Source: Nitrospirota bacterium
Lineage (GTDB): Bacteria; Nitrospinota_A; UBA7883
DNA: 6,300 nt
Direction: 5' to 3'
NCBI GenBank assembly: GCA_011052055.1
Contig: DRJW01000265.1
Coordinates: 1-6,300 of the forward strand
Positions 1-5,557 of this stretch are shown here, in pieces (positions within the stretch are counted from its first letter, which is position 1; the number at the start of each line of letters is the position of its first letter). The position numbers and the translations under genes were made by a program. Under the pieces are notes generated by a model that was given only the letters and a program-made list of their open reading frames with translations, had not been told where the DNA came from and did no database searches.

Positions 1-125
1 GCTTCGTTGACGAGCCAAATTCGTTGATGAGCCAAAATCGTCCTCAGAGTAGTTACTACTACGCTTGCGGTCATTTTGTCTCGCGCCTTGCCTGACGACT
101 TTTCGCTCGATTTCGCTACGAAAGC
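1..125. repeat. Probable structured intergenic repeat element, cut by the left edge
   Basis: Seen: complementary segments are nested in order. GCTTCGT (1-7) faces ACGAAAGC (118-125) with one unpaired base, CGAGC (11-15) faces GCTCG (105-109), and TCGTC (38-42) faces GACGA (94-98). Inside lies AGTAGT-T-ACTACT (48-60). The 10-bp palindrome AAAGCGCTTT follows at 121-130. Inference: this is a long imperfect hairpin, such as a REP/MITE-like dispersed repeat, lying downstream of the tRNA. The left end may lie outside the window. Each arm is short, so chance pairing contributes. Copies elsewhere in the genome would settle it. Confidence 0.4.
3..36. repeat. 17-bp tandem duplication (two units)
   Basis: TTCGTTGACGAGCCAAA (3-19) is followed directly by TTCGTTGATGAGCCAAA (20-36). 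The units are the same length and differ at one base (C11 versus T28). The second unit falls exactly in the extra spacing between the left-arm segments of the surrounding nested inverted structure, so it looks like a duplication within that arm. More copies could lie to the left of the window. Confidence 0.85.
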
Positions 126-139
126 GCTTTTTAGAGATC

Positions 140-164
140 CCCTCAAGATTATCATCAGTGAGGG
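140..164 (-). other. Weak hairpin downstream of tRNA-Leu
   Basis: CCCTCA (140-145) and TGAGGG (159-164) form a perfect 6-bp inverted repeat around a 13-base loop, starting 6 bases past the 3' end of the minus-strand tRNA. On the minus strand the stem is followed by an A-rich stretch rather than a T run, so it is not a canonical intrinsic terminator. It may help 3' processing or pausing, or be chance. Confidence 0.25.
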
Positions 165-169
165 TTAAA

Positions 170-256
170 TGGTGCCGAAGGGGGGATTCGAACCCCCACA
201 CCCGTAAGGACACATGACCCTGAATCATGCGCGTCTACCAGTTCCGCCACTTCGGC
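170..256 (-). tRNA. tRNA-Leu, anticodon CAG
   Basis: The minus strand reads as a complete 87-base type II tRNA. The acceptor stem GCCGAAG pairs with CTTCGGC, followed by discriminator A and an encoded CCA at 172-170. The D arm contains the TGGTAGAC segment usual in leucine tRNAs. The anticodon stem CATGA/TCATG encloses the loop TTCAGGG, giving anticodon CAG, which reads CUG codons. A long variable arm with a short stem (GTCC/GGGT around TTAC) is expected for Leu, and a GGGGG/CCCCC T stem holds the TTCGAAT loop. Nothing is missing, so it should be functional. It is divergent from the glycan genes that begin at 375. Confidence 0.98.
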
Positions 257-267
257 TCCAGCCAAAC

Positions 268-295
268 AGTATAATCGGCTTTTCATGAAATGCAA
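268..295 (-). promoter_or_regulatory. Candidate promoter of tRNA-Leu
   Basis: On the minus strand a TATACT -10 box (273-268, five of six matches to TATAAT) lies 11 bases before the tRNA 5' end. That leaves a leader of only a few bases for RNase P to remove. The upstream TTGCAT (295-290) is a weak -35 at 16-bp spacing. The -10 position fits well, while the -35 match is poor. Confidence 0.4.
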
Positions 296-318
296 CGCAT
301 ACCTTGGACTTGCAAAAC

Positions 319-347
319 TTGCCGGAGCCAGATTAATGAAGTAGAAT
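319..347 (+). promoter_or_regulatory. Candidate sigma70-type promoter for the glycan operon
   Basis: TTGCCG (319-324, four of six matches to TTGACA) and TAGAAT (342-347, five of six matches to TATAAT) are separated by exactly 17 bp. Transcription would start near 354, giving a leader of about 20 bases before the ATG at 375. It is the best-placed pair between the tRNA and the first gene. No mapped start supports it. Confidence 0.45.
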
Positions 348-374
348 CAATTGTTTTAATAGCTGTTAAAGGAC

Positions 375-1325
375 ATGATCCCGAATCCGAAAATATCCCT
401 GGTAACGCCTGTCTATAATGAGGCGGGAAACATCGACAGTTTCATCGAGGAGCTGATTCCTGTTCTTGAAAAACTCGACCCCGGCTTTGAAATCATCGCC
501 GTGGACGATGGCTCCACCGACCAGACTTTCGAGAAACTTAAAACGCACCACAACAGGGATAAAAGAGTGAAAATCATCAGGCTACGGGGAAATTTCGGGC
601 AGACCGCCGCTTTTTCCGCCGGGTTCAATTATGCCAGAGGCGAGACTATTATCACAATAGACGCCGACCTGCAAAACGATCCCGCCGATATCCCGGCGAT
701 GATCGACAAGCTTAACGAAGGATACGATATCGTTTCCGGCTGGAGGTTCGACAGAAAAGACAATTTTCTGACACGCAAACTGCCTTCGATGATCGCCAAT
801 AAGATTATTTCATGGACTACAAAAGTCTACCTGCACGATTACGGATGCTCGCTAAAAGCGTTCCACAGCGATGTGATCAAAAACATAAAGCTCTACGGCG
901 AAATGCACCGGTTCATACCGGCCATCGCCTCGTGGATGGGGGTAAAAGTGGCGGAGATGAAAGTTAACCATCGTCCGCGGCTGGCCGGGGTCTCCAAGTA
1001 TGGAATTGGCCGCACTATCAGGGTTTTGCTCGACCTTATCACCGTAAAATTTCTTCTGAGTTATTCGACGAGTCCGATCCAGATATTCGGCCTTATCGGG
1101 ATGATAAGCGGCGTGGCCGGGTTTGCGCTGGGCGCTTTGCTTACTATCCAGAGGTTCTTCTTTGAAATGCCCTTAAGCAACAGGCCGGCCTTGCTCCTTG
1201 CGGTCATGCTGATTTTTATAGGAGTCCAGTTCGTCTCCATAGGGCTTTTGGCCGAGATGCAGTCGCGGACTTACCATGAGTCGCAGAGCAAGCCAACTTA
1301 CGTCATCAAAAACATTCTTGATTAG
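375..1325 (+). CDS. GT2 polyprenyl-phosphate glycosyltransferase with two C-terminal membrane segments (DPM1/ArnC/GtrB-like)
   Basis: 316 residues. The family transfers a sugar from a nucleotide sugar to undecaprenyl (or similar polyprenyl) phosphate at the cytoplasmic face, giving a lipid-linked donor for glycan modification. The N-terminal GT-A domain opens with TPVYNEAGNI (11-20), has DDGSTD (44-49) for nucleotide binding and the metal-binding DxD as DADLQNDP (96-103). HDYGCSLKAF and GEMHRFIPA, usual in this subgroup, follow. Two hydrophobic segments lie near residues 235-258 and 270-295, with a short polar tail. An in-frame TAG at 360 sits just upstream, so ATG 375 is the only standard start giving the full N terminus. 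AAAGGA ends one base before the ATG, an unusually short spacing. The flippase gene follows after 15 bp. Donor sugar and exact lipid cannot be read from sequence. Confidence 0.92.
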   Translation: MIPNPKISLVTPVYNEAGNIDSFIEELIPVLEKLDPGFEIIAVDDGSTDQTFEKLKTHHNRDKRVKIIRLRGNFGQTAAFSAGFNYARGETIITIDADLQNDPADIPAMIDKLNEGYDIVSGWRFDRKDNFLTRKLPSMIANKIISWTTKVYLHDYGCSLKAFHSDVIKNIKLYGEMHRFIPAIASWMGVKVAEMKVNHRPRLAGVSKYGIGRTIRVLLDLITVKFLLSYSTSPIQIFGLIGMISGVAGFALGALLTIQRFFFEMPLSNRPALLLAVMLIFIGVQFVSIGLLAEMQSRTYHESQSKPTYVIKNILD

Positions 1326-1340
1326 GATCCTTGCAGGCTG

Positions 1341-2588
1341 ATGCCGCCAGTCAGGAGGATAGGCAAAAACCTCGTCTTTAAAACCGCCACAGAGTTGATT
1401 GCGCGCGTTCTCTCGTTTGCGTTCTATATCGTGCTCGCAAGGTGGCTGGGAGAAGCGGCGTTCGGTACATTTTCTCTGCTCTATTCGGTGACGGCTATCG
1501 TGGTTTTCCTGGGTGATCCAGGGCTTAACATATTGCTCATAAGGCAGGCGTCCCGCGACTCCGATTTTCTTGAAAATATGGCAGGAGCCATACTGGCTCT
1601 AAAGGCGCTCCTCTGCGTAGCGGTCATTATAGTTTCGTCAGGATACGGTTATCTGGCCGGCTACGATCTTAAGATGATCGGCCTGTTCGGTCTGATGGGA
1701 GCTAACATGGCCGCTTTTTCCCTCGCCGATTACGCTGGAGCCATATTCCAGTCGAAAGAGAAGATGCATATCGAAACAGTTCTGATGGGCGCCGGGAAAA
1801 TCACAGTCACCGGCGCGGCGATCATGGCGATGCTACTCGGCTCTGATATCGCCATTACGCTGATTATAATGACAGTGGCCCAGATAACCGCCACCACCGC
1901 GATCCTGACATGGACCGCAAGATACGGTGTCAATATAAAACCACGCTGGAGCGCGCGCAGTTGGAGAAATCTTTTGAGACAGGCCTGGCCGCTTGCTTTG
2001 ATACTCTTTTTTACGATAGCTTTTTACAGGATCGATATCGCTTTGGCGCCGCTTCTCGGTGTGGGCCTTCAACAGATAGGTATATATTCCGCCGCGATAA
2101 AACTGGTTGACCTGTCTCTTGTGTTCCCCACTCTGGTTATGGCCGCCGCGTTTCCCACATTATCGCGGATGGCGGACGAAGAGTACGGGCAGTTCAAAAA
2201 ATGGATGAATATTATCATCGCGTCTCTTGGGTTGATCGGTTTGCTCATTGGGGGCGCGATCATTCCGTTGTCACACAACATTATCGACCTTGTTTTCGGC
2301 CCCAGGTTTGTTTCGGCGGGCAAACCGCTCGTCCTGCTGGCGATGGCGATGACATTCATGTTTATCCGCCACGCCGCGTTAAATGCCCTTATCATTGTAG
2401 GGGCCAGTTATAATGCGGTTTTATTAGTCGCAGGCGCCCTTTTTGTAAATATCTCTCTGAATATTTTACTTGTGCCATCAGCAGGCATTACAGGAGCGGC
2501 CACGGCCAAACTGGTCACAGATATAGCTCTAACCATTGGAGCGTTGTTGGTCTGGTTGCGAGTATCCGGAAAAACCGGGGAAACATGA
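1341..2588 (+). CDS. Wzx/MATE-type polysaccharide flippase
   Basis: 415 residues, mostly hydrophobic, with about 12 predicted membrane spans and short polar loops. The N-terminal pattern (positively charged start, GKNLVFKTATELIARVLSF, then YIVLARWLGEAAFGTFSLL, then DPGLNILLIRQASR) is typical of O-antigen/polysaccharide transporters of the MOP superfamily. These move lipid-linked oligosaccharides from the cytoplasmic to the outer face of the inner membrane. The length is normal for the family. Its start is 15 bp after the GT2 stop. The upstream ribosome site is weak (GCAGG, three bases before the ATG), and an AGGAGG at 1353-1358 is internal with no suitably spaced start after it. The stop overlaps the next gene's ATG (ATGA), implying coupled translation. 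The cargo is unknown; nearby sugar enzymes suggest a lipid-linked glycan. Confidence 0.9.
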   Translation: MPPVRRIGKNLVFKTATELIARVLSFAFYIVLARWLGEAAFGTFSLLYSVTAIVVFLGDPGLNILLIRQASRDSDFLENMAGAILALKALLCVAVIIVSSGYGYLAGYDLKMIGLFGLMGANMAAFSLADYAGAIFQSKEKMHIETVLMGAGKITVTGAAIMAMLLGSDIAITLIIMTVAQITATTAILTWTARYGVNIKPRWSARSWRNLLRQAWPLALILFFTIAFYRIDIALAPLLGVGLQQIGIYSAAIKLVDLSLVFPTLVMAAAFPTLSRMADEEYGQFKKWMNIIIASLGLIGLLIGGAIIPLSHNIIDLVFGPRFVSAGKPLVLLAMAMTFMFIRHAALNALIIVGASYNAVLLVAGALFVNISLNILLVPSAGITGAATAKLVTDIALTIGALLVWLRVSGKTGET

Positions 2589-3136
2589 GCTTGATTTTAA
2601 ACAAGAAAATTCTGGATCTTGGTTGCGGAAACGTAAAATCGCCAGGATCGATAGGGGTCGATCTTTTTATCAACACCGAGGCGGATGTTGTAGCGGATCT
2701 CGACGCGCCACATCTTCCCTTTAAGAATGAGACGATTGACGAAATAATTATGACAGACTCGTTAGAGCATACCGCCGACGTTAGAGCCACGTTAAAAGAA
2801 GCGGCGCGCCTGCTCCGGCCTGGAGGGGCGATTTTCATACGGGTACCTCATTTCAGCTCTTTGCACGCCTACTCCGACTTTACTCATAGGCATTTTTTTT
2901 CCGCAGAAGGCGTACGCATGCTGTTTCAGGATAATCGGCTGTATAACCACTATACGATTAATCAGCTTGAAATCTCGTATTTGAGGATCAGGCTATGGAA
3001 AGTCTGGCGGTGGCTCGGAATCGAATGGCTCGCCAACACGTTCACCCAGGTTTACGAAAAGCTTTTCGCGTTCTGGTTTACCGCTATGAGCCTGGAAATT
3101 CGTTTGACCTTGAATACAAAACCGGATAAAAACTGA
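2585..3136 (+). CDS. Class I SAM-dependent methyltransferase, small glycan-cluster type
   Basis: 183 residues. Rossmann-fold methyltransferase motifs are in order: SAM-binding motif I LDLGCGN (10-16), an acidic strand-2 end GVD (24-26), an ADLD segment (37-40), SLEH (59-62), and LLRPGG (76-81) leading to IFIRVPHFSS. The H-F-F stretch after DFTHR is shared with methyltransferases found in lipopolysaccharide and capsule clusters. The small size is usual for that group and there is no signal peptide, so it should be cytosolic. It begins inside the flippase stop (4-bp overlap, ATGA), with a GGGGA site just upstream. A role methylating a sugar or a glycan terminus is inferred from context; small molecules or lipid precursors are alternatives. 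The aromatic, basic C-terminal third (about 120-170) could contact the membrane or an acceptor. Confidence 0.85.
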   Translation: MSLILNKKILDLGCGNVKSPGSIGVDLFINTEADVVADLDAPHLPFKNETIDEIIMTDSLEHTADVRATLKEAARLLRPGGAIFIRVPHFSSLHAYSDFTHRHFFSAEGVRMLFQDNRLYNHYTINQLEISYLRIRLWKVWRWLGIEWLANTFTQVYEKLFAFWFTAMSLEIRLTLNTKPDKN

Positions 3137-3160
3137 AGCGATCCATTATTTATTTCAGTT
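3131..3160 (+). other. 7-bp dyad in the gap between methyltransferase and GT4 genes
   Basis: AACTGAA (3131-3137) and TTCAGTT (3154-3160) are perfect inverted repeats around a 16-base AT-rich loop. The left arm contains the methyltransferase stop codon. No T run follows, so it is not a standard terminator. It might stabilise RNA, bind a regulator, or be chance. The rest of the 51-bp gap holds the strong ribosome site of the next gene and no clear promoter. Confidence 0.25.
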
Positions 3161-3176
3161 GCCGCATTCAGAAAAA

Positions 3177-3190
3177 GGGGGAAATAATTG
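3177..3190 (+). promoter_or_regulatory. Strong ribosome binding site that fixes a TTG start
   Basis: GGGGG (3177-3181), within AAAAAGGGGG, stands six bases before TTG at 3188. A TAA (3185-3187) is in frame immediately before this codon, so no start further upstream is possible. The next in-frame ATG would remove the conserved N terminus of the GT4 protein. TTG is therefore the start. Confidence 0.85.
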
Positions 3191-4315
3191 AAGATAGGAT
3201 TGGATATCCGAACAATCAATAAGCCTAAATCGGGTGTCGGCTACTATGTCACAAACCTGATAAGGGAATTCCAGAGCATCGACGCTACTAATGAATATTT
3301 TATGATCTCGAACAATCATTCGTATGAATCAGAGTTCAGGAGCCTTGGCAACTTTACAAATTTCAAGACATGGATTTCTAACGAAAACCATATTATCGGT
3401 GATTTGTGGGAAAGTTTTTATCTCCCACATCTGCTCTCAAACAAGAATGTGGATGTTTTTCATGGCCCGGCGTTCATGATTCCCCTGCGATCGGTCGGGT
3501 TCCGCACTGTTGTGACCATACATGACGTTGTGGCCTTTACCAGGACGGAAACCGTGCCAAAAAAATACGCCCTCTACATGAGAATTTTGTTAAATCAGGT
3601 TGTACGCAAAGTGGATAAAATAATCGCGCCGTCTATATCCACTAAAAGCGACCTCATCAAATATCTGAATACTCCTGAAGAGAAAATTCATGTTGTCTAC
3701 AACGCTGTCAGCCCCCAATATTCCCCGGCCCCTCCCGGCCACGACCAGGAGGAGATTAAACGTAAATTCGGGATCAGAAATAAATACATTCTCTTCGCAG
3801 GAAACCTTGAGCCCAGAAAAAATCTTACAAGGTTAATGGAGGCTTTCAACATGGCTCTCCCAAAACTGAATGAAGAATACCAACTGGTGATTTGCGGAAA
3901 ACGTGGATGGCTATATCAAGACATTTTGCGGACATACGAAAAGTTTAATCTAAACAACGAGATTATCCTGACCAATTATGTGACCGAGCAAGACCTTATT
4001 AATCTCTACCAGTCCGCCGATATTTTTGCGTTCCCGACTCTTTACGAAGGGTTCGGGTTTCCACCTCTTGAAGCGATGGGATGCGGGGTGCCTGTAATTA
4101 CGTCAAATGTTTCATCTCTGCCAGAAATTGTCGGGGACGCCGCAGTTCTTGTCAATCCTCTGGATACCGGGGAAATAAGCGAAGCCATCGTGACAATGGC
4201 CCACTCCGAGGCGTTGCGGGAGGAATTAAAAAAGAAAGGCCTGAAGCGATCCGCCCTGTTTTCCTGGAAAGATACGGCCAGGAAAACCCTGGACATATAC
4301 GACTCCGTTTTCTGA
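3188..4315 (+). CDS. GT4 family (GT-B fold) glycosyltransferase, TTG start
   Basis: 375 residues. A retaining glycosyltransferase of the WbpY/mannosyltransferase-like type, transferring a sugar from a nucleotide-sugar donor to a growing saccharide or lipid-linked acceptor in the cytosol. The N-terminal acceptor domain starts with GLDIRTINK and the glycine-rich SGVGYY (15-20). The linker has IAPS, then the C-terminal donor domain begins with AGNLEPRKN (204-212), whose R210 and K211 normally bind donor phosphates. The E-x7-E motif is present as EGFGFPPLE (287-295), followed by GVPVITSNVSSLPEIVGDAAVLV. Length and motifs are complete, so it should be active. The 5' part is AT-richer than the 3' part and the neighbouring genes. 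A 51-bp gap precedes it and the PLD-like gene starts 8 bp after its stop. Donor and linkage cannot be predicted. Confidence 0.93.
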   Translation: MKIGLDIRTINKPKSGVGYYVTNLIREFQSIDATNEYFMISNNHSYESEFRSLGNFTNFKTWISNENHIIGDLWESFYLPHLLSNKNVDVFHGPAFMIPLRSVGFRTVVTIHDVVAFTRTETVPKKYALYMRILLNQVVRKVDKIIAPSISTKSDLIKYLNTPEEKIHVVYNAVSPQYSPAPPGHDQEEIKRKFGIRNKYILFAGNLEPRKNLTRLMEAFNMALPKLNEEYQLVICGKRGWLYQDILRTYEKFNLNNEIILTNYVTEQDLINLYQSADIFAFPTLYEGFGFPPLEAMGCGVPVITSNVSSLPEIVGDAAVLVNPLDTGEISEAIVTMAHSEALREELKKKGLKRSALFSWKDTARKTLDIYDSVF

Positions 4316-4323
4316 CTTTCAAT

Positions 4324-5496
4324 ATGATGGGAACTCCCGGTATCGTCTTTTTCGTCTTTGGCTCTTTGGCGCTATTGGTTTTTACAGCCTTGATCCAGTT
4401 TGTTTTTAATCCACTTGGGCTGGGGCCGGAGCCGGACAGGGTACTTAAAGAGAGCTTTTTTACGACTCCGGCTGATAACCTTTCAGACCTTGAACTCCTG
4501 ATCGACGGAAAGGAGGCTTTTGACGCCGCGCTCGGCGCCATAGGCCGCGCAGGCAAGACCGTTTTCGTCCAGACGTTTATCTGGAAAGACGACAATATTG
4601 GCAAAAAGGTTGTAAAGGCTCTTATATCAGCCGCCGACAGGGGCGTTAAAGTCACCGTAAAAAAAGACGCCCTGGGAACCTTTTTCGAGCTGGGCGACAT
4701 TATAAAAGGCAGGCCGAGCCCTGTTTTCGCCAACTCTGGTTTTAAGGAGCATAAAAATATATCAGTCAAAGTCGATCCGCTTTCAGACAACGATCACTCT
4801 AAATATTTCATAATCGATGACGATACCGTACTGCTCGGAGGGATGAACATAGCGGACGAATACCATAATGAGTGGCATGATTACATGGTCAGGCTAAAAA
4901 GCAGGCGTTGGGAGCCAGCTTTTGCGGACAAGGTTCTGCGGTCGGCCCCGTGGCCGGAGGGAGCCCCATACGTTCTTGCGACTAACGACCGGCGCGCCAC
5001 CGAGATAAGGACCGCGATTTTGCAGATAATAGACCACGCCAGACAGAGGATCATCCTGGAACACGCCTATTTCTCTGACAGCAAGATCATATCAGCGATT
5101 ATCAGAGCCACAAAAAGAGATGTTCAGGTAGACATTGTGCTCCCGAAAAATCCGGACACTCATCTTTACGCGAACATGGCCACGATAAACCGGCTCCTTG
5201 AAGCAGGCCGGACAGGAAAACTAAACGTTTATATTTTCCCGAAAATGACGCACGCGAAAGTGGCTCTGGTTGACCAGACGATAGCGGCTGTCGGATCGGC
5301 GAACCTGACCCCCCGGAGCATGCTGACCACCCGTGAAGCCACCCTCTTTATCCACGGCTCGAATGACGATCCTTTCATAAAAAGATTACGCGGCCAGCTT
5401 GAAGCTGATATAGCTTTAAGCGAGCGGGTGACCGGGCCGTTCAAGCTGACAATAAAAGAGCGTCTCGGAGCTGTCGCAGGGAAGTATATCTGGTAA
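4324..5496 (+). CDS. Membrane-anchored phospholipase D/cardiolipin synthase-like protein
   Basis: 390 residues. One hydrophobic segment at about residues 6-30 is followed by a catalytic region with two complete HKD motifs. The first is HSKYFIID (H158, K160, D165) with GGMN at 172-175. The second is HAKVALVD (H310, K312, D317) with GSAN at 324-327. These are the hallmarks of the PLD superfamily, which cleaves or exchanges phosphodiesters through a histidine-linked intermediate. EWHDYMVRL after the first motif resembles bacterial cardiolipin synthases. Length is near ClsB-type enzymes. The frame stays open back to an ATG at 4081, but those 81 codons overlap the GT4 3' end and do not look like this family, so ATG 4324 (or the adjacent ATG 4327) is preferred, giving the membrane segment at the N terminus. 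No Shine-Dalgarno site is evident; the start lies 8 bp after the GT4 stop, so coupling is likely. Cardiolipin synthesis is probable; another phosphodiester substrate is possible. Confidence 0.88.
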   Translation: MMGTPGIVFFVFGSLALLVFTALIQFVFNPLGLGPEPDRVLKESFFTTPADNLSDLELLIDGKEAFDAALGAIGRAGKTVFVQTFIWKDDNIGKKVVKALISAADRGVKVTVKKDALGTFFELGDIIKGRPSPVFANSGFKEHKNISVKVDPLSDNDHSKYFIIDDDTVLLGGMNIADEYHNEWHDYMVRLKSRRWEPAFADKVLRSAPWPEGAPYVLATNDRRATEIRTAILQIIDHARQRIILEHAYFSDSKIISAIIRATKRDVQVDIVLPKNPDTHLYANMATINRLLEAGRTGKLNVYIFPKMTHAKVALVDQTIAAVGSANLTPRSMLTTREATLFIHGSNDDPFIKRLRGQLEADIALSERVTGPFKLTIKERLGAVAGKYIW

Positions 5497-5507
5497 ATTC
5501 CGTTTGA

Positions 5508-5520
5508 CGGGAACTTCCCG
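5508..5520 (+). other. Compact hairpin after the PLD-like gene
   Basis: CGGGAACTTCCCG is self-complementary around a central C, and in RNA would form a four- to five-pair GC-rich stem with a small loop, 12 bases after the PLD stop. No T run follows (CCTTTACCC), so it is a poor intrinsic terminator. It may mark the operon end or act with Rho. Confidence 0.3.
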
Positions 5521-5522
5521 CC

Positions 5523-5551
5523 TTTACCCACGTAATATACGAACGTATAAT
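5523..5551 (+). promoter_or_regulatory. Candidate sigma70-type promoter of the sialidase-like gene
   Basis: A perfect TATAAT -10 box (5546-5551) stands 17 bp after TTTACC (5523-5528, four of six matches to TTGACA). Initiation 6-8 bases past the -10 box falls at or next to the A of the ATG at 5558, so the message could have little or no leader. This suggests the BNR gene is a separate transcription unit from the glycan operon. Confidence 0.5.
5536..5549. promoter_or_regulatory. Operator-like dyad over the -10 box
   Basis: TATACG (5536-5541) and CGTATA (5544-5549) are perfect inverted repeats separated by AA. The right arm overlaps the TATAAT -10 box by four bases and the left arm lies in the spacer. 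A dimeric repressor bound here would block RNA polymerase. AT-rich six-base arms can also arise by chance, and no regulator is visible in the window. Confidence 0.35.
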
Positions 5552-5557
5552 CTTGTG

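Noticed and set aside
1..74. Minus-strand frame starting at ATG 74 and running off the left edge
   Set aside because: It gives only 24 codons, all within the tandem and inverted repeat region and with no ribosome site; probably a chance frame.
3..95. Plus-strand frame open at the left edge, ending with TGA at 93-95
   Set aside because: Thirty codons of low-information sequence fall inside the repeat-like element. It could be the tail of an upstream gene, but nothing in it supports a protein family.
270..275. Perfect TATAAT on the plus strand upstream of the glycan operon
   Set aside because: No -35-like sequence lies 16-18 bp upstream, as that stretch is inside the tRNA. The minus-strand reading as the tRNA -10 box fits better.
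3133..4252. 12-base direct repeat CTGAAGCGATCC at 3133-3144 and 4241-4252, near both ends of the GT4 gene
   Set aside because: About one 12-base match is expected by chance in a window this size, and the second copy is inside conserved coding sequence, so it is not evidence for insertion or recombination.
4081..4323. Upstream extension of the PLD-like reading frame to an ATG at 4081
   Set aside because: These 81 codons overlap the conserved 3' end of the GT4 gene in another frame, have a Cys/Arg-rich composition unlike the family, and would bury the membrane anchor. The open frame is most likely accidental.
4152..4790. Minus-strand open frame of 212 codons
   Set aside because: It crosses the GT4 and PLD-like genes antisense, is rich in Ser/Pro/Arg with no recognisable domain, and is explained by the codon pattern of the real genes.
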